A stretch of DNA of 23,016 nt from an uncultured Eubacteriales bacterium (GCA_900549225.1 URNP01000019.1:1-23016); one strand, 5' to 3'. Counted from the stretch's first letter, positions 1-7,843 are shown. The notes: generated by a model from the letters alone, not told the origin. Numbers and translations: made by a program.

Positions 1-357
1 AGTCTTATTGATTGTAAGGAATAATCTGAATATTTCCATAAAAGCCATGAAAACACTATTGCTTAGTAGAGGTTTTTCGTTGTTATAGACAATAAAACTC
101 GAACTTGACGGTATAAAATACCGTCACCACGCCCAAAGGCGCGGTTATGACCAACGGTCATACTGCACGCTACGCTTCCGAGTGCAAGCACTCACGCTCG
201 CTGATGGACGAGTCTTATTGATTGTAAGGAATAATCTGAATATTTCCATAAAAGCCATGAAAACATTATTGCTTAGCAGAGGTTTTTCGTTGTTATAGAC
301 AATAAAACTCGAACTGACGGTATAGAATACCGTCACCACGCCAAAAGGCGTGGTTAT
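1..357. repeat. Tandem direct repeat, two ~148-nt copies with 210-nt period
   Basis: Positions 1-148 recur at 211-357 with only a handful of substitutions and one single-base deletion. The 62-nt spacer between them holds a small palindrome (GAGTGC-AA-GCACTC, 180-193). Each copy ends in two hairpins: GACGGTAT/ATACCGTC (107-125 and 316-334), then a CACGCC/GGCGTG-type stem (perfect in copy 2, 335-354). A degenerate third fragment, GACAATAAAACT, is found near 457-468. The first copy starts at the window edge, so the array may extend to the left. No open reading frame here looks real. The paired hairpins suggest a duplicated structured RNA or intergenic repeat, but no known family is recognised. 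Positions 440-619 contain nothing else I can name. Confidence 0.8.
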
Positions 358-398
358 TGTGCGCCTATGATGACAATCGGTTTACCACACACGATAGC

Positions 399-436
399 CA
401 TCCGCACCTGTAGCACTTACAGGAGCGGATGTTTTT
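399..436 (+). terminator. Strong intrinsic terminator
   Basis: The outer stem CATCCGC/GCGGATG and the inner stem CCTGTA/TACAGG enclose a GCACT loop, and TTTTT follows directly. It would end a plus-strand transcript coming from the repeat region or from beyond the left edge. Its gene or RNA is not identified. Confidence 0.8.
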
Positions 437-619
437 ATTGAACGTCTGTTATTGAGACAATAAAACTTAAAATTGGCATATACAAATTCGAGAAATATCG
501 CCAAAATGGCATATTGGTCAAGTGATTATATTGCCAAAAGAGTTGGGAAAAACTATTTGCAAAGTGCAGAATTTGCATATTGCTTTTAAACGTTGAGAAT
601 CATAAAACTATTCTGCATG

Positions 620-656
620 ACAAAAGCCTCGCTATCAAGCGAGGCTTTTGTGTTTT
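620..656. terminator. Bidirectional intrinsic terminator
   Basis: A perfect 14-bp stem (ACAAAAGCCTCGCT paired with AGCGAGGCTTTTGT) has a four-base ATCA loop. It sits 30 nt beyond the stop codon of the minus-strand ATPase gene, so it most likely terminates that gene. The T-run on the plus strand also allows it to stop transcripts from the left. Confidence 0.85.
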
Positions 657-685
657 TCGGTTAACGTACAAATACCGTGCGGCGA

Positions 686-3403
686 TTATGCGGAAAGGAC
701 GACGCCTTTTTTCTTGCGGACAAGACGTGCGATTGCTTTTACGAATTCCACCATAGGAATGATCGATATAGCAAGCGCGATCGCTATGCCGTATTCTGCG
801 CCGTCGAGTTTGGCAAGTTCAAAGGCGTCGGCAAGAGGTTTCACTTCGACTACTAAAGTCGTGAGTAAGAGCGAGAGTACGCCCGCGCCCCAGAGCCACC
901 AGTTCTGCTTCTTCATCTTGAAAATCGAACCGTGAAGCGAACGCATATTGAAGGCGTGGAAGATTTCCGCCATAGAGAGCGTCAAAAACGCCATAGACGA
1001 ACCGAGCGTTTCTGCGCTGTACAAGCCGCTTGCGATTGCTTCGGCGTGGTGCATTTTGGCAAGCACTTCCGTGCCGATGAAATACGAGGCGATGGTGATT
1101 GCGGTGATGAGTACGCCTTGGTAACTTATCGCAAAGCCCATACCGTTTGCGAATATGCCGTCTTTGCTGTTGCGAGGAGGACGGCTCATTACGTCGCGCT
1201 CGGGCGATTCCATGCCCAAAGACAGCGCGGGGAAGCAGTCCGTGATGAGATTGATCCACAAAAGGTGCGCAGGTTTGAAGACCGTGAAGCCTGCAAGCGT
1301 TGCTACGAATATCGACAGCACTTCGGAGAGGTTGGACGCAAGAAGGAATTGTATGGATTTGCGAATGTTGTCGTAAATGCGTCTGCCTTCGCCGACTGCG
1401 GATACGATGGTTGCGAAGTTGTCGTCGGTGAGAATCATATCCGCAACGTTTTTGGTGACGTCCGTGCCCGTTATGCCCATGCCTACGCCGATATCCGCAT
1501 TTTTGATGGACGGTGCGTCGTTGACGCCGTCGCCCGTCATTGCGGTGATATAGCCTTTTGCACGCCACGCGTTGACGATTCTCGTCTTGTGCTCGGGTTG
1601 AACGCGCGCGTATACGGAATATTTTTCAACGTCGTTTGCAAAGTCTTCGTCGCTGATTTTGTCGAGTTCAGCACCCGTGATTGCTTGCGACGGATCGGTG
1701 ATTATCCCAAGTTGCAGTGCGATTGCAACGGCGGTGTCTTTGTGGTCGCCCGTTATCATTATGGGGCGGATGCCTGCCTTTCTGCATTCGTCGATTGCGG
1801 GTTTGACTTCGGGACGGACGGGATCGATCATGCCCACGAGTCCGATGAAGCACATATCTTTTTCGTCCTCTTCGGTGGTGTATTCGTCCTTTTGAGCGTC
1901 GAGAAGTTTTTGCGCAACCGCAAGCACGCGGAGCGCTCGGTCTGCCATTTGCTTGTTGGCGGCAAGAATTTCGTCGCGCTTTTCGTCGGTCATCTCTACG
2001 GATTTGCCGTTTTCAAGGCAGAAAGAGCAACGCTTGACGATTTCGTCGGGCGCACCCTTGGTGTATTGCACGATATTGCCGTTTTCGCTCTCGTGTATCG
2101 TCGTCATCATCTTGCGCATGGAGTCGAAGGGGATTTCGCCTACGCGCGGATAGAGTTTCTTTTGCTCGTCCTTGTTTTGCTCGAGAGAGGTTGCGTAGTT
2201 GACGAGGGCGCACTCGGTGGGTTCGCCCGTTGCCTCGCCTTTTTCTTCGTCGTATTCTGCGTCCGAGCAGAGTGACATTGCGTTTGCAAGCAACTTTTCG
2301 TCGTCGCCGTAGTGGTCTACGACGGTCATCTTGTTTTGGGTGAGCGTGCCCGTCTTGTCCGAGCATATGATTTGCGTGCAACCGAGCGTTTCAACCGCGG
2401 TGAGTTTGCGTATGATAGCGTTGCGCTTGGACATATTGGTTACGCCTATGGAAAGGACTATCGTCACGACGGTGGCAAGACCTTCGGGAATCGCCGCAAC
2501 CGCAAGCGATACCGCTATCATAAACGTGTTGAGTATTGTTGTCGCCGTGTCCGCTTTGAGAGTGCCGTCGACCGCCGCGCGTATTAGGCTCACCGCAAAT
2601 ATCACCACGCAGATGCCGATGACTAGATAGGTGAGAACTTTGCTGAGTTGAGAAAGTTTCTGTTGAAGGGGAGTTTTGCCGTCTTTGGCTTGGGTGAGTG
2701 CGTTGGCAATCTTGCCCATTTCGGTGTCCATGCCCGTTGCCACGACGATTGCCTTGCCTCTGCCGTAAACCACCGTGCTGCCCATAAACGCCATATTCTT
2801 TCTGTCGCCGAGAGGCACTTCGCCGCTCGGTGCATCTATGACGTCGCAGGTTTTAAGCACGGGAACGGATTCGCCGGTGAGCGCGGCTTCTTCGATTTTC
2901 ATGCTTGCGCATTCGATTATTCTCGCATCCGCAGGAACGGCGTCGCCTGCTTCAAGCACGATTACGTCGCCGACCACCAAATCTTCGCTCTTGACGACCA
3001 CCAAGTGTCCGTCGCGTATGACTTTCGACGTGGCGGCGGCTATCTTCTGAAGGGCGTCTATTGCCTTTTCCGCTTTGCTTTCCTGCGCTACGCCGAGAAT
3101 TGCGTTGATCACGACCACCGCCATAATGATGATGACGTCGGAGGGGAACTCTTTGGTTGCGCTCGACGCGTTGTTGACTGCCGTCAGCACGCCCGATATG
3201 ATTGCCGCAACGATGAGAATGAGCGTCATCGGCTCGATAAACTGCTTCAAAAAGCGCAGAATTATCGGTTCTTTCTTGCCTTCGGCAAGTTTGTTTTTGC
3301 CGTTCGCTTCAAGGCGAGATTCCGCTTCTTGCGAGGTTATGCCGTCTACGCTCGATTTTGCATCGGCACAAACGGCATCAATGCTTTCAAGATAGTGTTT
3401 CAT
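686..3403 (-). CDS. P2-type cation-transporting ATPase, probable Mn2+/Ca2+ exporter
   Basis: This 905-residue membrane pump hydrolyses ATP to move a divalent cation out of the cytoplasm. Visible motifs are the actuator TGES (176-179), the TM4 ion-site PEGL (306-309), the phosphorylation motif DKTGTLT with Asp349, the nucleotide-binding KGAPD (449-453) and the hinge GDGVND (624-629). TM5 NLSE (691-694) and TM6 NLITD (718-722) supply the acidic ligands typical of SERCA/PMR1-type (P2A) pumps. The length is normal for the family and AGGAGC lies just before the ATG. By sequence alone it would be called a calcium pump. The manganese riboswitch in its leader argues for Mn2+ export, as described for Lactococcus YoaB and the pneumococcal MgtA homologue. 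The P2-type family is certain, but the ion is inferred from regulation. The gene is monocistronic, between the riboswitch and the terminator at 620. Confidence 0.93.
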   Translation of the reverse strand: MKHYLESIDAVCADAKSSVDGITSQEAESRLEANGKNKLAEGKKEPIILRFLKQFIEPMTLILIVAAIISGVLTAVNNASSATKEFPSDVIIIMAVVVINAILGVAQESKAEKAIDALQKIAAATSKVIRDGHLVVVKSEDLVVGDVIVLEAGDAVPADARIIECASMKIEEAALTGESVPVLKTCDVIDAPSGEVPLGDRKNMAFMGSTVVYGRGKAIVVATGMDTEMGKIANALTQAKDGKTPLQQKLSQLSKVLTYLVIGICVVIFAVSLIRAAVDGTLKADTATTILNTFMIAVSLAVAAIPEGLATVVTIVLSIGVTNMSKRNAIIRKLTAVETLGCTQIICSDKTGTLTQNKMTVVDHYGDDEKLLANAMSLCSDAEYDEEKGEATGEPTECALVNYATSLEQNKDEQKKLYPRVGEIPFDSMRKMMTTIHESENGNIVQYTKGAPDEIVKRCSFCLENGKSVEMTDEKRDEILAANKQMADRALRVLAVAQKLLDAQKDEYTTEEDEKDMCFIGLVGMIDPVRPEVKPAIDECRKAGIRPIMITGDHKDTAVAIALQLGIITDPSQAITGAELDKISDEDFANDVEKYSVYARVQPEHKTRIVNAWRAKGYITAMTGDGVNDAPSIKNADIGVGMGITGTDVTKNVADMILTDDNFATIVSAVGEGRRIYDNIRKSIQFLLASNLSEVLSIFVATLAGFTVFKPAHLLWINLITDCFPALSLGMESPERDVMSRPPRNSKDGIFANGMGFAISYQGVLITAITIASYFIGTEVLAKMHHAEAIASGLYSAETLGSSMAFLTLSMAEIFHAFNMRSLHGSIFKMKKQNWWLWGAGVLSLLLTTLVVEVKPLADAFELAKLDGAEYGIAIALAISIIPMVEFVKAIARLVRKKKGVVLSA

Positions 3404-3476
3404 AAATGCTCCTATATTAGTTTATAGAATACGTTGTATTTCTATAATATTTTTCGTTGAGTAAAGTTTTTAGTGC

Positions 3477-3511
3477 AATTTCCCCTTTCCTCACGCGTTT
3501 GGACTTCGGCG
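3477..3511 (+). repeat. Dispersed 35-nt intergenic repeat, copy A
   Basis: This stretch, with core CCCCTTTCCTC and TTTGGACTTCGGCG, matches 33 of 35 positions at 22944-22978. Here it lies in the ATPase leader between the riboswitch terminator and the ATG. Its function is unknown. It may be the edge of a larger interspersed element. Confidence 0.7.
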
Positions 3512-3564
3512 CTCTCTACGGCCTTGCGGCTCGTGTTACGTCTTCGAACGAATCGTGTGCAGTA

Positions 3565-3595
3565 TAAAAAAAGACCTATCCTTGCGGATAAGTCT
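3565..3595 (-). terminator. Riboswitch expression-platform terminator
   Basis: On the minus strand AGACUUAUCC pairs with GGAUAGGUCU (one G-U pair) around a GCAA loop, followed by seven U. Its left arm contains the CUUAU that is also the 3' side of riboswitch P1, so the two structures are mutually exclusive. Confidence 0.85.
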
Positions 3596-3680
3596 CATCA
3601 TTTCAAATAAAACCGGAGACAGCGCTCGTGTTAGCGGCTTTATTGCACTTTAGGGGAAAAGTGCCGATTACTCCCTTATT
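3565..3680 (-). promoter_or_regulatory. yybP-ykoY manganese riboswitch
   Basis: On the minus strand P1 pairs AUAAG (3679-3675) with CUUAU (3592-3588). The 5' junction carries the family's conserved GGGAGUA. P2 is GCACUUU/AAAGUGC with a UCCCCU loop. The next arm pairs AAUAAAGCC with GGUUUUAUU and contains CUAACACGAG and CUCCGG, matching the conserved L3 region. The 3' strand of P1 overlaps the first arm of a terminator, so ligand binding should stabilise P1, prevent termination and switch the downstream ATPase on. This is the known logic for Mn2+-sensing riboswitches upstream of exporters. The assignment is by motif and fold read by eye; a covariance-model search would settle it. Confidence 0.87.
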
Positions 3681-3687
3681 TGAGTGC

Positions 3688-3716
3688 ATTGTACCATATA
3701 AATTTTTGCTCGTCAA
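3688..3716 (-). promoter_or_regulatory. Sigma-A promoter for riboswitch-ATPase transcript
   Basis: Minus-strand -35 TTGACG (3716-3711) and -10 TACAAT (3693-3688) are separated by exactly 17 nt. The predicted start near 3681 falls at the first base of the riboswitch. Confidence 0.85.
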
Positions 3717-3770
3717 ACGTTTGAATATGCGCTTTTGTCTTAAAAAACGATTTAATAAAAGATCCGTTAT

Positions 3771-3798
3771 AAAAAAATCCGTCAACTGCGTGACGGAT
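3771..3798 (-). terminator. Terminator of the acyl ligase-ACP-thioesterase operon
   Basis: Minus-strand stem ATCCGTCA/TGACGGAT with a six-base loop is followed by seven T. It lies about 50 nt past the thioesterase stop codon and just upstream of the riboswitch promoter. A shorter T-run on the other side makes it weakly bidirectional. Confidence 0.85.
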
Positions 3799-3847
3799 GA
3801 TTTTTCGTTCGGGAAGATAGGCTTTTCTCTCGTTGACGGATAATCCG

Positions 3848-4579
3848 TTATCGGCGCTCGGTAAATTCCGCTTTGAGTTCGAAACAAGGGCGTTTGCGCA
3901 CGAAACCTATCATCGTGAGGTCGTTGCCGTCGAGGGTATATTCGAGCCGCACGCTCGCGCCAAGTTTTATTTCGGACTTAAATTCGATTTCAAGCGTTTT
4001 TAGCGTGTGCGCAAAAAGGTAGTCTTTGCCCAAAACGTCTTCCATACAATCGAGGTATTTGGCGTTGTTCATATGCCCGTTAATATCCACCTGACTGTAT
4101 GCGACTTTGAAGCGTTTTACGTTTTGTTGCTTTCCGAGCGATACGCCGAAAGACAAGGGTATTTCGTTGCCCGTTTTTATTCCCGGGACGACCACGCCGT
4201 AGTTTTCGGGGAACACCATTTTGCGCTTTTTTGAGTCCATCAAAAGCCAGACGGCACTCGCTTTGAGCAAGGTGTTTCCGTCCTTGTCGAGCATTTGATA
4301 GTATCTCGGAAACAGCACGCGCATAGTGTCGCCCGCCCAACTCGAAAGGGTGACTTCGTCATCGTAGCAGGGTAGTTTTCCTATTTCCAGACGCACTCTG
4401 CAAACCACCCACAACGCACCTTGGTCAAGAGTTTTCGCTCTGCCCGCGCCGAGTGCCTCGGTGTGCGCGATGGATATTTCCTGAAGGTTGCGCATAAGCA
4501 CCGATGGGCGCAAGTTGCGATACATCGTCACATCGTCGGCAAGAAGTTTATGGTGGGTTGTATATACCAAATCAGCCAT
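3848..4579 (-). CDS. Acyl-ACP thioesterase, FatA/FatB type
   Basis: This 243-residue protein should hydrolyse the thioester between a fatty acyl chain and acyl carrier protein, releasing free fatty acid in the cytoplasm. It has the double hot-dog layout of bacterial FatA/FatB relatives. The catalytic triad region reads DINGHMNN, with Asp165, Asn167 and His169, and Glu203 in IEFKSE sits 38 residues later, as in plant FatB. It is the last gene of the operon, 45 nt after the ACP gene, with a modest GGTGAT ribosome-binding site. Adjacent ACP and acyl-ligase genes and the divergent fatty-acid isomerase suggest it releases an acyl group held on the dedicated ACP. Chain-length preference cannot be read from the sequence. 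Confidence 0.88.
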   Translation of the reverse strand: MADLVYTTHHKLLADDVTMYRNLRPSVLMRNLQEISIAHTEALGAGRAKTLDQGALWVVCRVRLEIGKLPCYDDEVTLSSWAGDTMRVLFPRYYQMLDKDGNTLLKASAVWLLMDSKKRKMVFPENYGVVVPGIKTGNEIPLSFGVSLGKQQNVKRFKVAYSQVDINGHMNNAKYLDCMEDVLGKDYLFAHTLKTLEIEFKSEIKLGASVRLEYTLDGNDLTMIGFVRKRPCFELKAEFTERR

Positions 4580-4624
4580 TTATATCACCGTTTTGTATTG
4601 TTAAACGTCACGTTGCGACCAAAA

Positions 4625-4879
4625 TCACTTCGTAGCCGCATTGTATACTACGTCCACGACCTCGCCTACCGTGCGCAGTTTCATCCACGTTTTATCGGGG
4701 ATTTTTACGCCATAGTCGTTTTCGAGCGTGCAGATGATATAGATGTAGTTGAGCGATTCGTAACCTTTTGAATTGATTGTGGTTTCGCGTGTGATTTCTT
4801 CGTTTTGCAAAGAGGGAATATATTGCTTGATAAGTCCGGCCAGTTTGTTTTGAATCTCTTGTTTGTTTACTTGTGCCAT
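4625..4879 (-). CDS. Acyl carrier protein, dedicated to the acyl-ligase operon
   Basis: This is an 84-residue carrier protein with the four-helix ACP pattern. The phosphopantetheine attachment site is Ser42 in GYESLNYI. The usual Asp-Ser-Leu is Glu-Ser-Leu, which still fits the family but marks this as a specialised carrier rather than the housekeeping fatty-acid-synthesis ACP. The helix II region is less acidic and more aromatic (LNYIYIICTLE) than in typical ACP. A strong AAGGAG lies before the ATG. It is encoded between the ligase that could load it and the thioesterase that could unload it. A separate 4'-phosphopantetheinyl transferase must act on it, and none is in the window. Confidence 0.87.
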   Translation of the reverse strand: MAQVNKQEIQNKLAGLIKQYIPSLQNEEITRETTINSKGYESLNYIYIICTLENDYGVKIPDKTWMKLRTVGEVVDVVYNAATK

Positions 4880-4948
4880 ATTTGCTCCTTTTTTGTAGTT
4901 TACGTATTTTTTCGAGAATGACTTTGCGGCGAATCACCTTTTACGTCT

Positions 4949-6304
4949 TTACAGTTCGTATCTTTTCACTTTGCCCGTTGCCGTTCTCGGCAATTTGTGT
5001 GGCAAAACGTCGAGGTGGGTTATCTGCATATTGAACGGCTTGCTTTTGTTGAACGCCGCAAGTTTGTCTTTGAGCAAACTCACGTTCAAAAAGCCGTCGC
5101 CGTTGCCCACGAACAAGGTTATCGCGTCGTCTTTTATTGCAAGTGCGGCGTCTTCGAGTCCGAGTTGTTCGGCGATTTGATTTTCCCATTCGGGCAAGAA
5201 AATTTTGTTGCCGTTTTCAAGCACGATTACCTCTTTTTTGCGCCCGGTGATATAAAGGCTCCCGTCCTCGTCGAATCTGCCGAGGTCTCCCGTGTGCAAC
5301 ACGCCGTCGACAAGCACTTCGTCCGTTGCCTCTTTGTTTTTGTAGTAGCCTTGCATAATACATTCGGGGCAGCGTATGAGGATTTCGCCATCCTCGCCGA
5401 GCGTTATGTCGTCGTCGGGGCATACCGACATCGCAAACGGATTTTCGCCGCAACTTATCGCAACGCCGCTCGACGTTTCGGTGAGCCCGTATCCGAAACG
5501 CACTTCGATTCCTTTCGCTTTTGCCGCCGTAAGCATTTGCTCGGTTGCGGGTCCTGCGCCTACGAGGATCATTCTCAATCCGTCGTTGAGTGCGTTGAAA
5601 CCTATGAGGAATTTGAGAATAGACGGCACGACGGATATAATCGTGGGCTTAAAGTAGCCGCAGTCTTTGGCGATGTAGCGCATACCTCTCGTCATCGACA
5701 CGCACGCGCCTTGCGACATAGGCCACAGCATTGCGCATACAAATCCGAAAACGTGGGTGAGGGGTAGCAAGCAAAGCAGATTGTCGCTTGCGTGGCAAGG
5801 GCATTTTGCCTGTCCGTTCCACGCGCTCGCGCACAGCGATTTCGACGTAAGAACGACCGCTTTCGAGGAATGAGTCGTACCCGACGTGAAAAACAGAATA
5901 TTTCCTTCGCCGTCCGCAAGACTTACTTTTTCGGACGGGGCGATTTTTAGTTTCGAAGCGTACGGGGCGGTCAAACCGTCTGTTAAGAGCGTTTCTACGT
6001 CGGTGGCAAGCACTTGAGCCTGAATTACCGCCGCCTCGCTCATCGGATCGAGCAAAACGGTTTGTTTGCGCGCGAGCACGCACGCGTACATATCTATAAT
6101 CCATTTTATCGACGGGGCTTGCAAAATGCCGACGCAATTTGCGTCCAAATGTTCTATTTGCGCCTTGCGCGCTTGAATTTCCTCGTACAACGTCGCGTAC
6201 GTCAAACGCTTGATTTGCCCGTCTTCGTCGTATGCGAGGGCGGTGTCGTCGGCATGATTTTTCGCATTGTGCAAGAGCATTTCGTCAAATGATTTGAATT
6301 TCAT
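4949..6304 (-). CDS. AMP-dependent acyl ligase (acyl-ACP/acyl-CoA synthetase)
   Basis: This 451-residue adenylate-forming enzyme should activate a carboxylic acid with ATP and transfer it to a thiol, here plausibly the neighbouring ACP. The ATP-binding loop FFTSGTTHSSK is at 138-148, GYGLTETS at 271-278, HTGD at 337-340, GRKKE at 354-358 and the catalytic lysine at 445 in TATGKVKRYEL. It is shorter than standard fatty acyl-CoA synthetases (about 500-560 residues), which fits carrier-protein ligases. I place the start at 6304 because GGAGGTGAG lies immediately upstream. The longer frame to 6361 would start inside the promoter and adds an unrelated tail. It is the first gene of the operon. Substrate is inferred as fatty acid from the thioesterase and isomerase neighbours, but an aryl or other acid is not excluded. 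Confidence 0.87.
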   Translation of the reverse strand: MKFKSFDEMLLHNAKNHADDTALAYDEDGQIKRLTYATLYEEIQARKAQIEHLDANCVGILQAPSIKWIIDMYACVLARKQTVLLDPMSEAAVIQAQVLATDVETLLTDGLTAPYASKLKIAPSEKVSLADGEGNILFFTSGTTHSSKAVVLTSKSLCASAWNGQAKCPCHASDNLLCLLPLTHVFGFVCAMLWPMSQGACVSMTRGMRYIAKDCGYFKPTIISVVPSILKFLIGFNALNDGLRMILVGAGPATEQMLTAAKAKGIEVRFGYGLTETSSGVAISCGENPFAMSVCPDDDITLGEDGEILIRCPECIMQGYYKNKEATDEVLVDGVLHTGDLGRFDEDGSLYITGRKKEVIVLENGNKIFLPEWENQIAEQLGLEDAALAIKDDAITLFVGNGDGFLNVSLLKDKLAAFNKSKPFNMQITHLDVLPHKLPRTATGKVKRYEL

Positions 6305-6326
6305 ACTCACCTCCGAATCACCGCAT

Positions 6327-6355
6327 ATTATAACACGCATGTTCTTTCTTGTGAA
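6327..6355 (-). promoter_or_regulatory. Promoter of the acyl ligase operon
   Basis: Minus-strand -35 TTCACA (6355-6350) and -10 TATAAT (6332-6327) have a 17-nt spacer. The short leader leads to the GGAGGTGAG ribosome-binding site of the ligase gene. Confidence 0.8.
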
Positions 6356-6406
6356 TACCAAATTTGAGAATAAATAAAAAAGTATCGATATTTTTTGAAA
6401 AATTAT

Positions 6407-6433
6407 TTACAATTCAAAAATAAATGGTATAAT
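6407..6433 (+). promoter_or_regulatory. Promoter of the fatty-acid isomerase gene
   Basis: A perfect -10 TATAAT (6428-6433) follows TTTACA (6407-6412) at a short 15-nt spacing. A small inverted repeat, ATAGTTT/AAACTAT (6449-6466), lies just past the likely start and could be a regulator site or simple hairpin. The two promoters of the island point away from each other over about 50 nt. Confidence 0.7.
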
Positions 6434-6487
6434 TTTATTATCAAACAAATAGTTTGAATAAACTATATTTTCAACAAGGAGAAACTT

Positions 6488-7843
6488 ATGGCTAAAAACG
6501 ACAAGATTTGTATTATCGGCGCAGGTCCTGCGGGATTGAGCGCGGCTGTACACCTTGAGAAGAACGGATACACCGACTACGCTATCCTCGAAAGAGAAGA
6601 TCACGTTGGCGGCAAGTGCCATTCTCCGTATCACGACGGAAAGAGATTTGAAATGGGCGCAATTATGGGTTGCCCGACTTACTACGCAGTGCATGAACTC
6701 GAATTGTTCGGCGGCGTTGATCACGACGGCCCGAAACTCGAGCGTGCTTACCGCAGACAAAACGGCAAACCCTACGATCCGTTCGACCCCAAGAAAAATC
6801 CGCTTCTCATTCCGCGCCTTTTGAGAATGAAATCTCAGGTTAAGAAACTCGGCACTTTGCTTGCAACTAAGTATAAGGGCTATCAATACACCGGTCACAA
6901 GGGTATTTCCCAAGGCAAATACGACGGATACGATCCCGTCACCGGCGAACACGTGGTCGGCGAAAACCCCAACCTCAAAGATCTCAGCATGAACTTCAAA
7001 GACTTCTGCAAGATGAACGGTGTTTCTCTTGCGCAAGAAATTTGGATCGGACCGTACACCGCTTTTGGATACGGATTCTTTGACGAGATCCCTGCGGCCT
7101 ACGTTCTCAAATATTTGGATTTTGCAACCGCGATGTACTTTGTCAACAAAGATTTGTGGACATGGAAAGACGGCACTCAATCCATCTACGAAGCAGTGAA
7201 CGCAAAATTGCAACATCCTGCTCGCCTCAACGTCAACATCACCAAAGTTACGCGTGAAAACGGCAAAGTGCAAGTTTACGTCGGCGACGAGATGGAAGAA
7301 TTTGACAAGATCATCGTCACTGCGCCGCTTCAATATTTGCCGAACTATTTCGACGCAACCGAAGACGAGAAGGAACTTTTTGCAAAGATCGACTACGAGC
7401 GTTACGACGTCACCGCAATCACTTGCAAGAAAGGCACGTATTATCCCGATATGTCCGGTTATCTGTTCGACAACATGGTCCCCGAGCGCCTCGGTCACCT
7501 TATGGTCTTCTACCACAGATGGGCAAACGAACCCAACCAAGTGCTCACCACTTACGTGCTTCGCAACTACAAGGGCAAAGAACTCAAGACCTATGAAGAA
7601 GCAAAGAAGATGGCGTGGGACGATATGAAACTCTGCGGCATCGATATCGACAAGTGCGTCTACGAGCGCAAGTGGTATTACTTCCCGCACGTCTTTGAAA
7701 AAGATTACGCCGACGGTTGGTATGAGAAAGTTGAAGCAATGCAAGGCAACCTCAACACCTACTATGCAGGTGAGATCATGAGCTTCGGCGATATGGAAGA
7801 GACTGTGCAATACTCCAAGGACCTCGTCGCAAGATTCTTCTAA
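6488..7843 (+). CDS. Polyunsaturated fatty acid isomerase (PAI-like flavoprotein)
   Basis: This 451-residue FAD enzyme of the flavin amine-oxidase fold should shift a double bond in a polyunsaturated fatty acid, giving conjugated products. The dinucleotide-binding GAGPAG is at 11-16 with Glu35 at the end of the second strand. From memory it matches the Cutibacterium acnes linoleate isomerase almost throughout, for example HVGGKCHSP (39-47), PAAYVLKYLDF, DLWTWKDGTQ, WYYFPHV and YAGEIMSFG near the end. PAI residues reported at the substrate entrance and pocket, Arg88, Phe168 and Phe193, correspond to Arg86, Phe193 and Phe218 here. The main difference is a ~25-residue insertion around 137-165. 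AAGGAG precedes the ATG. The divergent ligase-ACP-thioesterase operon supports a fatty-acid role. Exact substrate and product isomer are unknown. Confidence 0.86.
   Translation: MAKNDKICIIGAGPAGLSAAVHLEKNGYTDYAILEREDHVGGKCHSPYHDGKRFEMGAIMGCPTYYAVHELELFGGVDHDGPKLERAYRRQNGKPYDPFDPKKNPLLIPRLLRMKSQVKKLGTLLATKYKGYQYTGHKGISQGKYDGYDPVTGEHVVGENPNLKDLSMNFKDFCKMNGVSLAQEIWIGPYTAFGYGFFDEIPAAYVLKYLDFATAMYFVNKDLWTWKDGTQSIYEAVNAKLQHPARLNVNITKVTRENGKVQVYVGDEMEEFDKIIVTAPLQYLPNYFDATEDEKELFAKIDYERYDVTAITCKKGTYYPDMSGYLFDNMVPERLGHLMVFYHRWANEPNQVLTTYVLRNYKGKELKTYEEAKKMAWDDMKLCGIDIDKCVYERKWYYFPHVFEKDYADGWYEKVEAMQGNLNTYYAGEIMSFGDMEETVQYSKDLVARFF

Noticed and set aside
1..357. CRISPR array
   Set aside because: There are only two long copies with one 62-nt spacer, no short regularly spaced repeats and no cas gene.
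932..2275. 447-residue plus-strand open frame inside the ATPase gene
   Set aside because: Antisense shadow of a gene with all P-type ATPase motifs. It has no ribosome-binding site and an odd Cys/Arg/His-rich composition.
3603..3887. 94-residue minus-strand frame
   Set aside because: It runs across the operon terminator, a promoter and the riboswitch, which explain this stretch fully.
6407..7810. 467-residue minus-strand frame opposite the isomerase gene
   Set aside because: Mirror frame created by codon bias; the plus strand encodes a clear PAI-like protein with promoter and ribosome-binding site.
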